Shown piece after piece: positions 20,803-29,736 of a DNA stretch of 64,000 nt; the stretch's first letter is position 1; every line of letters begins with the position of its first letter. The stretch is taken from positions 248,001-312,000 of the forward strand of contig JAUILU010000003.1 in the NCBI GenBank assembly GCA_030432905.1, given 5' to 3'. Under the pieces are notes generated by a model. The model saw only the letters and a list, made by a program, of their open reading frames with translations. It had not been told where the DNA came from and did no database searches. The translations under genes were made by a program, and so were the position numbers. Origin of the DNA: Phycisphaerae bacterium. GTDB taxonomy: Bacteria; Planctomycetota; Phycisphaerae; Phycisphaerales; UBA1924.

Positions 20803-21588
20803 ATGGGACTACTCGATGGCAAGACAGGGCTCGTGGTCGGAATCGCAAACGACAGGTCGTACGCATGGTTCATCGCCAAGGCGTTGATCGAGAACGGCGC
20901 AACCTGCGCGTTCACGCACCTGCCCGGCGAGAAGAACGAACGCCGCACCGCCAAAGCCGTCGAGAAGCTGGGCGTCAAAGATCCGTGGCTCGTCCCGCTC
21001 GACGCGGGCAGCGACGAAGAGATCGACGCGGTCGCCGCGAAGTACAGCGAGTCGTTCGACCGGATGGACTTCCTCATCCACTCGATCGCGTTCGCCGATC
21101 GAACCTGGCTCGCCAAGGGCAATTTCCACGAGACGCCGCGCGATGCGTACCTCGCCGCGATCGACATCTCCGCTTACACCCTGCTCGGCCTGGCACGCGC
21201 GTTCAAGCCAGCCATGGAGCGTTCAGGCGGGGCTTCGATCCTCGGCATGAGCTACTACGGCGCAGAGAAAGTCGTCCCGGGCTACAACGTCATGGGCGTC
21301 GCAAAGAGCTGCCTCGAATCCACGATGCGTTACCTCGCTGCGGAGCTTGGTGAGTTCGGCATCCGTGTCAACACGATCTCGGGCGGCTACCTCCGCACGC
21401 TCGCGTCCTCCGCGGTTGGCGGCGCCGATGACATCGCCAAGCACAACGATGTCCGCGCACCGCTCCGCCGGAACGTCGAGGGCGAGGACGTCGGCAAGAC
21501 CGCCGCGTACCTTGTCAGCGACCTTTCCTCAGGCGTAACGGGCGAGAATATCTACGTTGACTGCGGCGTAAACACGATCGGAGTCTGA
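20803..21588 (+). CDS. fabI: Enoyl-[acyl-carrier-protein] reductase (NADH)
   Basis: FabI performs the last reduction of each fatty-acid elongation cycle. The 261-residue short-chain dehydrogenase has the FabI-type cofactor site GIANDRSYAWFIAKAL, HSIAFADR, and the catalytic Y-x6-K in YNVMGVAK, preceded by GMSYYGAEKVVPG, which separates FabI from other SDR enzymes. The C-terminus ENIYVDCGVNTIGV is typical. AAGGAG eight bases upstream selects this ATG from a longer open frame. It diverges from nadC. Confidence 0.95.
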   Translation: MGLLDGKTGLVVGIANDRSYAWFIAKALIENGATCAFTHLPGEKNERRTAKAVEKLGVKDPWLVPLDAGSDEEIDAVAAKYSESFDRMDFLIHSIAFADRTWLAKGNFHETPRDAYLAAIDISAYTLLGLARAFKPAMERSGGASILGMSYYGAEKVVPGYNVMGVAKSCLESTMRYLAAELGEFGIRVNTISGGYLRTLASSAVGGADDIAKHNDVRAPLRRNVEGEDVGKTAAYLVSDLSSGVTGENIYVDCGVNTIGV

Positions 21589-21660
21589 GAACTCCCTGAG
21601 TCAGGTGGCTTGACCGTATCGCCCTAAAGCCTCCCCCAAAGGCTTGCCGATATTGGCTTT

Positions 21661-21957
21661 ATGAGCTCTATCGGCGCAGGACTCGCTGCTTCCGTTTCCG
21701 CTCTTGGCGCAGCCGAGAGGGCGTTGGTTACGAAGAAAGCAGCCGAGCAGCGCGACAAGGCACACCTCCGCAAGAAACTGCAGGACCGCTTCGACAGCTC
21801 CAACACGGACGTCGAGGAAACCAACGCGGTGACCGAGATCCTCAAGGACGAGGAAAGCCCCGCCGACGATCTGCAGGAGCACGCGCCGAGCGTTCACGCC
21901 GACCAAAAACAAACGAAGGACGGCACCGACCGTCCCTCGCTTGATATTCAGGCTTAG
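21661..21957 (+). CDS. Small charged hypothetical protein
   Basis: A 98-residue reading frame with neighbour-like codon use. The N-terminus is Ala-rich and helical (SSIGAGLAASVSALGAAERA), the middle is basic and probably helical (KKAAEQRDKAHLRKKLQDRF), and the tail is acidic and likely disordered. There is no signal peptide or membrane helix, and I recognise no family. No good Shine-Dalgarno site precedes the ATG. It lies between fabI and the convergent sdhB. It could be a real small protein of this lineage, or spurious. Confidence 0.5.
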   Translation: MSSIGAGLAASVSALGAAERALVTKKAAEQRDKAHLRKKLQDRFDSSNTDVEETNAVTEILKDEESPADDLQEHAPSVHADQKQTKDGTDRPSLDIQA

Positions 21958-21965
21958 CTTGCCGC

Positions 21966-22772
21966 TTACTTCTTGCCGCTGAAGAACGACTTGACCGCGT
22001 GGATCGTGGTCGCGCGTCCCATCGCAGCGATGGATTCGGTGAGCGGGATCTCCTTGGGGCAGACTTTCACGCAGTTCTGCGCGTTGCCGCAATCACCCAC
22101 GCCGCCCTTGCCGCTGAGCTCTTCGAGCCGCTCGTCCTTGAGCTGCTTGCCGGTCTCGTGGTTGTTGAAGAGCCGGGCCTGGCTGATCGCGTGTGCGCCG
22201 ATGAACGACTCGTCCCACTTGGACTCGTCTTCCTCGATGTTAAACTGCGGGCACGCCTCAAGACAGCAGCCGCACGACATGCACTCGGAGAGCTTGTAGT
22301 GCGTCGCCTGCGAATCCGGGCTTTCTTTCGGACCGGCGCCGAGCGAGTAGGTGTTGTCGATCGGGACCCACGCCTTGACGCGTTCGAGGTTGTGGAACAG
22401 CCTCTGGCGATCGACCCAGAGGTCGCGCACGACAGGGAACTTGCTCATGGGTTCGAGCGTGATGGTGTCCCCGTTGTTCGGGGCGAGCACATCGATGAGG
22501 CCCGTGCAGGATTGGCGGACGCCGCCGTTGATGACCATGGTGCACGCGCCGCAGACCTCTTCGAGGCAGCCCGAGTCCCAAACCACGGGCGTCGTTTTCT
22601 CGCCCTGAACCGTGACCGGAGTCTCCGCGATCTGTTTGAGGCAGCTGATGATGTTGGCGTTCTTCTCGGGAACGATATCGAACTCTTGCCAGTAGCTCGG
22701 CTTGCCCGGCCCGTCGCATCGTTTGATGCGGAAACGAATGGTTCGGCCTTGCTGGGGTGCTTGCTTTGACAT
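21966..22772 (-). CDS. sdhB: Succinate dehydrogenase iron-sulfur subunit
   Basis: Carries electrons from SdhA to the quinone site. The 268 residues show all three cluster motifs: the [2Fe-2S] set around CLEEVCGACTMVINGG plus a following Cys, then CMSCGCCLEACP, and CGNAQNCVKVCP for the 4Fe-4S and 3Fe-4S centres. The set is complete. The gene is last in sdhCAB, 21 bases after sdhA, with GGAG before its ATG. Confidence 0.95.
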   Translation of the reverse strand: MSKQAPQQGRTIRFRIKRCDGPGKPSYWQEFDIVPEKNANIISCLKQIAETPVTVQGEKTTPVVWDSGCLEEVCGACTMVINGGVRQSCTGLIDVLAPNNGDTITLEPMSKFPVVRDLWVDRQRLFHNLERVKAWVPIDNTYSLGAGPKESPDSQATHYKLSECMSCGCCLEACPQFNIEEDESKWDESFIGAHAISQARLFNNHETGKQLKDERLEELSGKGGVGDCGNAQNCVKVCPKEIPLTESIAAMGRATTIHAVKSFFSGKK

Positions 22773-22793
22773 GGTCTTGCTCCGGTCGCCCGA

Positions 22794-24779
22794 TCAGGCT
22801 TGGGCTTCGGCTTTCTCTTGGGTCTTCTTGCTCTGGCTATCGTCGGTTTTGCCGTAGGTTCTTGGTCTGGGTTTGATGAATCGCGTGTCAACCTCGCGAT
22901 AGAAGATGTTGCACTCGTCATCGCCGCCCGGGGCGTACTCGGCGACCGTGGTCTTGAGGAAGTTCACGTCGTCGCGGTCCGGGTAGTCTGTCCGGTAGTG
23001 CGAGCCCCGGCTTTCCTTGCGGAGCAGCCCGCCCTTGGCGATGGCTTCGCCGATGGCGATCATGTCCCCCACCGCGCGTGTGAAGCTGAGCGACTGGTTC
23101 GTCCACGCGCCGCCGTCACCGAGACGGACCCTGCTAAACCGCTCGCGGAGTTCTCTGATCTTCGCGAGGCACTTCTCGAGGCCTTCCTCGGTTTTCACAA
23201 CCGTCGAGGCCTCGGTCATGATGACGCCGAGCTCGTTGGCGATGGTGTACGGGTTGGTGTCCGGGTCGCTTGCGCCGGTCTCGGAACCCGAGAGCAGCGT
23301 GTCCATCTTGCCCTGCTCAGCGGCGACGAACTTGTCGAACACGGACTGATCGACGCCCGACGCCGGGTGCTGCTTCGGCTTGCCCTCGGTGACGTACTTG
23401 CTGACGGACATGCCGCAGAAGAGGCCGTCAAAGATGCAGGACAGCAGCGCATTGGCGCCGAGTCTTGTCGCGCCGTGGTAGGCGAAGTTGACCTCGCCGA
23501 AGGCGTAGAGGCCCTCGATGTTGGTCATCATGTTGTCCGGTGCGCAGAACTTCATGCCGTGGCCAAGATCCGCATCGATCGGCGCCGAGTCGCCCGGCTT
23601 GTGTACGACCGCGCGGGGCTCGCCTGGCACTGCGTCGCCGGGCGTGTGCTTGGTCCAGAGACCACCCATCGAGTAGTGCACCGCGGGGAAGATCCGCATC
23701 GGTGTCTCGCGAGGGTCTTCGCCCACGAACTTGTCGTAGATATCCAGAATCGCGCCGAGCCTGCTGTTGAGGTAGTCTCGCTCCATGTGGGTCAGGTCGA
23801 GGTAGACCTGGTTCTCGCCGTCAACACCCATGCCGTCATTGACGCAGACATCGAAGATCTCGCGGGTCGCGATATCGCGTGGCACGAGGTTGCCGTAGTC
23901 CGGGTAGCGTTCTTCGAGGAAGTACCAGCGTTCGTTCTCTGGGATATCTGTCGGCTTGCGCGTGTCGCCCTTCTGCCGGGGCACCCAGACTCTGCCGCCC
24001 TCGCCGCGTGCGGATTCGGACATGAGTCGGCACTTGTCGGCGCCCGGGATCGCGGTCGGGTGGACCTGGATCATCTCGGGGTTGCCGTACCACGCGCCGG
24101 CCTGGTAGCACCGGCTCGCGGCGCCGCCCGTGCAGATGACCGAGTTGGTGCTTTTGCCGAACACAAGCCCACAGCCGCCGGTCGCCATCACGACCGCGTC
24201 GCCGCGGAACGCGCGGATCTGCATCGTCCGCATATCCTGGCCGATGATGCCGACGCATCGCTTGTCCTCGCCCTCCCCTTCGGTGACAGGCCAGAGGAAC
24301 TCCCAGAACTCGTACATCTTCACCTTGCCCTCGGCGGCGAACCGGCGGACCTGCTCGTCGAGTGCGTAGAGAAGCTGCTGACCAGTGGAAGCACCGGAGA
24401 AGTGCGTCCGCTTGAAAAGCGAACCACCAAAGAGACGCAGCGCCCGGTAGCCCTCGCTTGTCCGGTTGAACGGCACACCCATGCGGTCGAGCAGATCGAT
24501 GATCTTGGGCGCGAAGTTCGCCATCTCGAGGACCGGCCCCTGGTCGGCGAGGTAGTCACCACCGATGAGCGTCTCGTCGAAGTGCTGGTACTCGCTGTAG
24601 CCCTGTTGTCTCGCGACGTCGTTGGCGGCGTTGATCCCGCCCTGAGCGCAGACAGAGTGCGAGCGTTTGACGGGCACCATCGAGAAGAGATCGACCGGGA
24701 TGCCCTGCTCTGCAATACGGATGGTGGCAGCCAGCCCGGCAAGGCCACCACCGACGACGATCACGCGCTGCTCAGACAT
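22794..24779 (-). CDS. sdhA: Succinate dehydrogenase flavoprotein subunit
   Basis: Oxidises succinate to fumarate with covalently bound FAD. The 661-residue product has the FAD motif VVGGGLAGLAATIRIAEQG at the start, the FAD-linking His41 in RSHSVCAQGGINAA, and the substrate region HPTAIPGADKCRLMSESARGEGG. VHYSMGGLWTKH and TRLGANALLSCIFDG follow, then the C-terminal helical domain. It is slightly longer than proteobacterial SdhA and resembles the B. subtilis or epsilon-type enzyme. AAGGA lies nine bases upstream. Confidence 0.96.
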   Translation of the reverse strand: MSEQRVIVVGGGLAGLAATIRIAEQGIPVDLFSMVPVKRSHSVCAQGGINAANDVARQQGYSEYQHFDETLIGGDYLADQGPVLEMANFAPKIIDLLDRMGVPFNRTSEGYRALRLFGGSLFKRTHFSGASTGQQLLYALDEQVRRFAAEGKVKMYEFWEFLWPVTEGEGEDKRCVGIIGQDMRTMQIRAFRGDAVVMATGGCGLVFGKSTNSVICTGGAASRCYQAGAWYGNPEMIQVHPTAIPGADKCRLMSESARGEGGRVWVPRQKGDTRKPTDIPENERWYFLEERYPDYGNLVPRDIATREIFDVCVNDGMGVDGENQVYLDLTHMERDYLNSRLGAILDIYDKFVGEDPRETPMRIFPAVHYSMGGLWTKHTPGDAVPGEPRAVVHKPGDSAPIDADLGHGMKFCAPDNMMTNIEGLYAFGEVNFAYHGATRLGANALLSCIFDGLFCGMSVSKYVTEGKPKQHPASGVDQSVFDKFVAAEQGKMDTLLSGSETGASDPDTNPYTIANELGVIMTEASTVVKTEEGLEKCLAKIRELRERFSRVRLGDGGAWTNQSLSFTRAVGDMIAIGEAIAKGGLLRKESRGSHYRTDYPDRDDVNFLKTTVAEYAPGGDDECNIFYREVDTRFIKPRPRTYGKTDDSQSKKTQEKAEAQA

Positions 24780-24848
24780 TGCTTGTGCATCCTTCTGCTT
24801 CGGTCACATTCGGTTGTGCGGTTCGTGTGTAGATCGAAAGAACGTCCA

Positions 24849-25715
24849 TCATCGCGCCTCCGCAAGAGGCTGAGTCTCGTCTGCCGCGTGCGGCTCGGTC
24901 TCGACCATCGAGCCGTGACCCGCGTGCAGATCGTGCTCGATCTTCTGAGCCGAGCTGACGTCCAAGAGGAGGAACCCGATGAGCGACGACCAAGCCAGAA
25001 CCATCAGCCCAGCGCCGAGGCCGGCACAGGCGTAGCCCCAGCGGCGCTGTGCGGCTTCAGAAACCGTCAGGCCCCAGGTGATCGCGGCGGTCCACAGGCC
25101 GTTGGCCAGGTGATAGACGGACGCGGTGACACCGATGAAGTAGAACAGTGAGACCGCGATGCCCCCGGCGCTGATGCCAGAGACCTTGCCCTTGAGCGCG
25201 AGTGCAAAAGTCGAGGCGGCCTGTTCGTGCGACCAAGGGGTATCGGTCGGCGAGAGGAACGTCCAGCCCCAGCGGAGCGTCGCGACGTGATAGAAGATGT
25301 AGAAGATCGCGATGTACCCGGTCAGGCGCTGCAGGCTGTAGCGCCAGTTGTCCTGATAGGCGTAGCGGCTGGTGTTGGATTTACCGGTCCGGGCGTAGTA
25401 CACGCCGAGGATCGCGTGGAATCCGATGCCGAGCCAGAGGCTGACTTCGATCAGGATCAGAAACGGCATGTTGTTGATGAACGTGACGTCGTGCTGGAAC
25501 GTGCCGACTTGTCTGGCGGTGATCTCGCCCACCGATTCGATGGTCCCCGCGGAGACGTGCTGGCTGCCGCGTGAGTTGACTGCGCCCCACGCGATCGACG
25601 CGTTGGTCAGCAGGTGGTTGAGCAGGAAGATGCCGATCGGGACGATGCCCGAGAGCGAGTGCAGACGACGCAGCAAGAAGTAGTGCCGATTCATGAACCC
25701 GGAGTCGTTGTCCAC
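24849..25715 (-). CDS. sdhC: Succinate dehydrogenase cytochrome b subunit (type B, single subunit)
   Basis: The membrane anchor and quinone site of complex II. One 288-residue protein with about five helices replaces the usual SdhC plus SdhD pair. Likely haem-ligand histidines lie in RRLHSLSGIVP, LNHLLTN, GFHAILGVYYA, FYHVATLRW and VYHLANGLW, as in diheme type B enzymes. The start is GTG at 25715, chosen for AAGGA eight bases upstream; an ATG seven codons in is possible. It begins sdhCAB. The DUF1844 gene ends 94 bases upstream on the same strand and may share its transcript. Confidence 0.9.
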   Translation of the reverse strand: MDNDSGFMNRHYFLLRRLHSLSGIVPIGIFLLNHLLTNASIAWGAVNSRGSQHVSAGTIESVGEITARQVGTFQHDVTFINNMPFLILIEVSLWLGIGFHAILGVYYARTGKSNTSRYAYQDNWRYSLQRLTGYIAIFYIFYHVATLRWGWTFLSPTDTPWSHEQAASTFALALKGKVSGISAGGIAVSLFYFIGVTASVYHLANGLWTAAITWGLTVSEAAQRRWGYACAGLGAGLMVLAWSSLIGFLLLDVSSAQKIEHDLHAGHGSMVETEPHAADETQPLAEAR

Positions 25716-25809
25716 CGCGGTGTTCCTTTCATACGCACCCCGGAAGCTGGGGCGGCTTGTTCTATATGTCGGCTTGCTAGGCCCAAATTCGTCACCCAGA
25801 ACGCCCGTA

Positions 25810-26271
25810 TTAGCTCGTCAGCGGGCCTGACGACGGATCGGCCGGCGCGTTCGGGCCGGGGGTGCCGTCGGGGTTGATCTTGCCCTCGGCGATCGCTTTC
25901 TCGACGGCGCCGGTGGTCTCGACGAAGATACTCCGGAGCTCGCGGACCGTTTCGGAGAGCTCGCTGGCCTCCTCATCGGACAGGTTTCCTTTGGTCTTCT
26001 CTTCGAGCACGCCGAGGATATCGATGTGGGTTTTGGCCATATCCGGTGCCAAAATCCGCTGCTGCGACTGCGGCTCGGGGATCACTCCGAGGTACATCGC
26101 GGCCTGCGAGGCCATCAGACGCACAACATCGCTGAACTCGATGGGCTTGGCTGCCTGCTCGGCCTTGGCCTTGGCTGCCTCGGCCTGCTTCTCCGCGAGC
26201 TTCTCCTTCTCGCGGTTGGCCTCGTTCTTCCAGTCCTCGTCTACGATCAATTTTGGCTTCTCATCGCTCAT
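25810..26271 (-). CDS. DUF1844-domain protein
   Basis: A 153-residue soluble protein. A Lys/Glu/Ala-rich coiled-coil leader (residues 10-45) precedes the DUF1844 core: IEFSDVVRLMASQAAMYLG, then DMAKTHIDILGVLEEKTKGN and LSDEEASELSETVRELRSIF, ending in a Pro/Gly-rich tail. Its role is unknown. The ATG at 26271 has AAGGA on its coding strand; the longer frame to 26349 does not. It diverges from the PpiC-like gene and precedes sdhC on the same strand. Confidence 0.82.
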   Translation of the reverse strand: MSDEKPKLIVDEDWKNEANREKEKLAEKQAEAAKAKAEQAAKPIEFSDVVRLMASQAAMYLGVIPEPQSQQRILAPDMAKTHIDILGVLEEKTKGNLSDEEASELSETVRELRSIFVETTGAVEKAIAEGKINPDGTPGPNAPADPSSGPLTS

Positions 26272-26349
26272 TTTGTGGTGTCCTTCCGTTCTAGGGTAGG
26301 CTGAACAGTTGCCGATGATGCCGGTACAACGAGCAGGTGGAGGATCCAT

Positions 26350-27630
26350 ATGCCAACCGACAGCTTATTGAGTCGCAGTCTCAAAGCCACGCTTCCGCTG
26401 GTCGTCGCTTGCGCGGGCTGCTCGTCGGGTTCCGACACGAGCGTCGAGCTCAACCAGTTCTCAAATCAGATCGACACATCCGCCGGTGCTTCGTCGCCCC
26501 GCGTGGTCTACGCGCCGATCGCTCGTAACACGGTCGAGCCCGAGACCCTGGTGATCAAACCGCTCGAAACGACCGGGCATTCCGGCTCTCCGGTGACAAT
26601 CCCTGAAGAGCAGAATTCCGCGAACGCCGCTGTCTACGACGCGAAGATCGGCGACATCAACGGCAAACCGATCATCGCGAGCCGGTTCCTCGAGGATCTG
26701 ATGCCGCGACTCCGAGCCGAGTCCGACAAGCTGGGTGTTGAGAACCGTGAAGCGTGGCGCCGCGAAGCGGGCAACATCATCGCCCGAAAGCTCACCGGCG
26801 TGATCCGTGACGAGGTGCTCTACCGCGAGGCCCGCGCGCGTCTGCCTGAGGCGTCGCAGACCGGGCTCTTCCACTTCGCAGAACGAATCCGCGAGAACGT
26901 TGTCCGCAACTCCGGCGGCAGCGAGATCCTCGCAGAGCAGGGCGTGCTCGAAGAACAGAACATCACGATGGACGAGTTTCTCGAATCGGTTGAGAAGCAG
27001 ATCGTGATCAAAGAGATCCTCGACATCGCGGCCGAGGACTACGCACCGGTCAGCTGGCTCGATATCCAGAACGAATACCAGCGTCAGTACAAGTTCTTCA
27101 ACCCCGACCCGGTCGTGTACTTCCGGATTCTCAACACCCCCACACCCGAAGCCGCGGCGACTGTCGAGAGCCGACTGAACGCGGGCGAGGGGTTTAGCGT
27201 CCTTGCGGGCGACAGCAACCTCAACACCTTCGCGCCAGACCGCGAGGGTTTGTTCAATGAAAAGGGCACAACGATCGATGTGCCGCTCGCCGAGGCGACG
27301 CTGATCGCAGATCCCGATCTGAACGCCGCGGTCGTGCAGCTTGCTGAGGGCGAATGGGCCGGGCCCATCACTCGCCGGAACGGCAGGCAGAGCTTCGTGT
27401 ACATGGACAGGCTCATCCAAGAATCGGCGTCACTAGACGAGGAATACGTCCAGATCCGCATCGAGCAGTTCCTCAAACAGAAACGCAGCGACGAGGCCCT
27501 CGAGCGGTTCGTCACCAACCTCCGCGAACGAGCGAACCTCGGGCCTGAACGGTTCAACGAGCTTGTCGTCGAGATTTTGCGTGTCGCCGAGACCCGAGTC
27601 TTTGGTTCTGCAGATCAGCCGACCAGCTGA
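26350..27630 (+). CDS. PpiC/SurA-like peptidyl-prolyl isomerase lipoprotein
   Basis: A 426-residue envelope protein with a lipoprotein-type leader (LKATLPLVVACAG, likely lipid-modified Cys21). After a linker there is a helical SurA_N-like segment (GDINGKPIIASRFLEDLMPR and later VEKQIVIKEILDIAAEDYAP), then a region laid out like a parvulin domain (VVYFRILNTPTPEAAATVES through WAGPITRRNGRQSFVYMDRL), and a C-terminal helix. It probably helps fold or escort exported proteins. The parvulin match is weak and it may be a chaperone without isomerase activity. GGAGG precedes the ATG. The stop overlaps the yraN start (TGATG). Confidence 0.65.
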   Translation: MPTDSLLSRSLKATLPLVVACAGCSSGSDTSVELNQFSNQIDTSAGASSPRVVYAPIARNTVEPETLVIKPLETTGHSGSPVTIPEEQNSANAAVYDAKIGDINGKPIIASRFLEDLMPRLRAESDKLGVENREAWRREAGNIIARKLTGVIRDEVLYREARARLPEASQTGLFHFAERIRENVVRNSGGSEILAEQGVLEEQNITMDEFLESVEKQIVIKEILDIAAEDYAPVSWLDIQNEYQRQYKFFNPDPVVYFRILNTPTPEAAATVESRLNAGEGFSVLAGDSNLNTFAPDREGLFNEKGTTIDVPLAEATLIADPDLNAAVVQLAEGEWAGPITRRNGRQSFVYMDRLIQESASLDEEYVQIRIEQFLKQKRSDEALERFVTNLRERANLGPERFNELVVEILRVAETRVFGSADQPTS

Positions 27631-28016
27631 TGCTCGGGCTGTTCCGACGAAACGAAACCGTCGGCGCTCGCGGCGAACGCGTCGCGGCAAAGTGGCTCCG
27701 CTCGCAGGGCTACAAAGTCATCGGGAAGAACGTCCGCGTCGGTGTCGGCGAAGCGGACATCGTCTGCCTCGCCGAGGATCGACGGACGGTTGTGGTGGTC
27801 GAGGTCAAAGCACGAGTCGCCACAAAGGAAGGCGGGCCGCGCCCCGAGCGGAATGTTGGCGCCAAGAAACAGCAGAAACTCAGGCTCGTGACCAACGCGA
27901 TCGTGAAGAAGTTCGGCTTACAGGATCGGCCGGTGCGGATCGACGTCATCGGCGTGGAGTTCATCGAGGGCAAGAAGCCGACCATCCGCCACCACCCGTC
28001 GGCGGTCTCAGGCTGA
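27630..28016 (+). CDS. YraN family (UPF0102) endonuclease-like protein
   Basis: A 128-residue protein with the YraN pattern: GARGERVAAKWLRSQGYKVI, then a PD-(D/E)XK-like core GEADIVCLAEDRRTVVVVEVKAR (split: GEADIV and VVEVKAR) and the helix QQKLRLVTNAIVKKFG. The family is nuclease-fold and of uncertain role, often linked to recombination or DNA uptake. It overlaps the preceding lipoprotein stop by one base and its 3' end overlaps the convergent histidine kinase by nine bases. Confidence 0.85.
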   Translation: MLGLFRRNETVGARGERVAAKWLRSQGYKVIGKNVRVGVGEADIVCLAEDRRTVVVVEVKARVATKEGGPRPERNVGAKKQQKLRLVTNAIVKKFGLQDRPVRIDVIGVEFIEGKKPTIRHHPSAVSG

Positions 28017-29651
28017 ATCTTCCTGTCCCTCGGGCTCGGCCGCCTCTTGTGTTTCAGTAGACGAGTCTTCCATCGCACCGCTCTCAGCGAGCGAACTGCG
28101 GAAGCTGTTCTCGAGCTTTGTCTCCGCGAGGCGTTCCTGGCTGAGTCGTTCCGGCAAGATGATGCTGAACATCGAGCCCGCGCCGACTTCGCTGACGAGG
28201 TGGATCTCGCCTTGGATGAGCGACGCGAGTTCCTTTGAGATCGCGAGCCCGAGTCCTGTGCCGCCGTGCTCGCGGGTGTGACCGCTGTCGGCTTGCTGGA
28301 ATTTCTCGAAGATCCGGCTCTGATCTACCGGGTCGATACCGGGGCCTGTGTCGATGACGCTGATGCGAACCGAGTTCTCCTCGGAGCTGCGGAGAAGCTC
28401 GGCACGGAGAACGATTTTCGGGTTCCCGCCGCCCGGCTCGGGCTCGGTGAACTTCACCGCATTGGCCAGGAAGTTGAACAGGATCTGCTGGAGCTTGCGC
28501 GGATCTGTTTCGATCGCGGGGATGCCCTCGGCGACCTCGATTTTGATCTCGATCCCCTTCCGCCGCGCAAGCGGCTCGATCAGGCTCACCAGCGCATCGC
28601 AGATCGTCGAGATCTCGATCGTCTCGACACGGATATCGCTCTTGCCGGCCTGGATCTTGGCCATCTCGAGAAGACTGTCGATCAATTCGAGCAGGTTCCG
28701 AGATGACGTCAGGATGTTCTCGAGGTACCGCACGCGTTTGCGGTGCTTGGTCGAGTCGTCGCCCGCGGTCGCTTCCGCTCGCGCGATCTCCATCAGCAGT
28801 TCCGCGAAGCCGATCACGGAGTTGAGCGGCGTGCGCAGCTCGTGCGACACATTCGCGACGAACTCACCCTTGAGCTTGGCCGACTCGAACAGAGCGACGT
28901 TGGCGTTTGCGAGCTCGCCGACCTTGAGATCGAGCGCGGTGTTAATCGAGCTGAGCTGCTCCTGTCCCCGCTGGATGTGTTCGAGCATCGCGTTGAAGGC
29001 CTTGCCGAGTTCTTCAAACTCGTCGCCCGTCACTATGTGGCTCCGCGCACCGAGCTCACCGTCGACGACCTGCTCGGCGGTCAGTTTCAGCTCACGCACA
29101 GGTTCGAGAATGAGCACCGAAGTAATGAAATAGAACACCAGCACCGCGAACGCCAGCACAAGCGCGCCCGCGCCGACGAGGTAGATCACGTTGTACGCGA
29201 GCTGCCCCGCTGCCTCGGTCGATCGGCGGTCGAGCACAACGATCGAGCTGAGCCTCGGCGTCTCGAGCTGGCCTGCAATGTACTCGGGTTTGGCGAAGTA
29301 GTACCGGCGGGCCGCGCCGTCCCATCTTGCCCACTGGTGATCGGTCGGGGCATCGTCCCTCGCGAAGAAATCCAGTGCCCTTGCGAGGCTCGCGTCTTCC
29401 TCGGCCTGCTTCTCCGCGTCGCTCTTTGAGAGCCGAACCACGCCCATAGCCGCGGCTGCCTGCCCGCCCGGGTTCTCCCGCTCGGTCCATTCCCACGCGG
29501 AGACGATCTGCCGAGAGAGCTCGTTCTGGGCCTCCCCGACGAGCGCATTCATGCGGAGCCAGGGCGCCAGCAGAGCCGCGAAGACAATGAGAACGATCGC
29601 GCCTCCGAAGAGGAGCAGGCATTTATTGGCTAGGGAGATATCACGCCACAT
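28008..29651 (-). CDS. Membrane sensor histidine kinase (HAMP-HisKA-HATPase)
   Basis: A 547-residue two-component sensor. It has a membrane helix (about 10-32), a periplasmic sensor of about 115 residues, a second helix (about 153-180), HAMP, a coiled coil, HisKA with phospho-acceptor His270 in ANVSHELRTPLNSVIGF, and a HATPase domain with N box LANAVKFTE, G1 DTGPGID (434-440) and G2 GTGLGLA (464-470). All catalytic motifs are intact. No response regulator is adjacent, so it is an orphan. TAGACT lies nine bases before the ATG, implying a very short leader. It diverges from miaB. Confidence 0.92.
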   Translation of the reverse strand: MWRDISLANKCLLLFGGAIVLIVFAALLAPWLRMNALVGEAQNELSRQIVSAWEWTERENPGGQAAAAMGVVRLSKSDAEKQAEEDASLARALDFFARDDAPTDHQWARWDGAARRYYFAKPEYIAGQLETPRLSSIVVLDRRSTEAAGQLAYNVIYLVGAGALVLAFAVLVFYFITSVLILEPVRELKLTAEQVVDGELGARSHIVTGDEFEELGKAFNAMLEHIQRGQEQLSSINTALDLKVGELANANVALFESAKLKGEFVANVSHELRTPLNSVIGFAELLMEIARAEATAGDDSTKHRKRVRYLENILTSSRNLLELIDSLLEMAKIQAGKSDIRVETIEISTICDALVSLIEPLARRKGIEIKIEVAEGIPAIETDPRKLQQILFNFLANAVKFTEPEPGGGNPKIVLRAELLRSSEENSVRISVIDTGPGIDPVDQSRIFEKFQQADSGHTREHGGTGLGLAISKELASLIQGEIHLVSEVGAGSMFSIILPERLSQERLAETKLENSFRSSLAESGAMEDSSTETQEAAEPEGQEDSA

Positions 29652-29660
29652 TCGCTGGAG

Positions 29661-29666
29661 AGTCTA
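29661..29666 (-). promoter_or_regulatory. Possible -10 box TAGACT for the histidine kinase gene
   Basis: On the minus strand TAGACT lies nine bases before the ATG, which would give a leader of only a few bases. Confidence 0.35.
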
Positions 29667-29724
29667 CCCGGCCCGGCCGTGCGGGATTGCCCCAAGATCA
29701 CCGGCGGCATCGGCATCGCGGGCG

Positions 29725-29730
29725 TAGAGT
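29725..29730 (+). promoter_or_regulatory. -10 box TAGAGT six bases before miaB start (leaderless layout)
   Basis: TAGAGT-TGCCCC-ATG; no Shine-Dalgarno site upstream of 29737. Confidence 0.5.
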
Positions 29731-29736
29731 TGCCCC

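Noticed and set aside
27630..28016. YraN as part of a DNA-uptake or restriction locus
   Set aside because: No competence or restriction genes lie nearby; it is a widespread housekeeping family.
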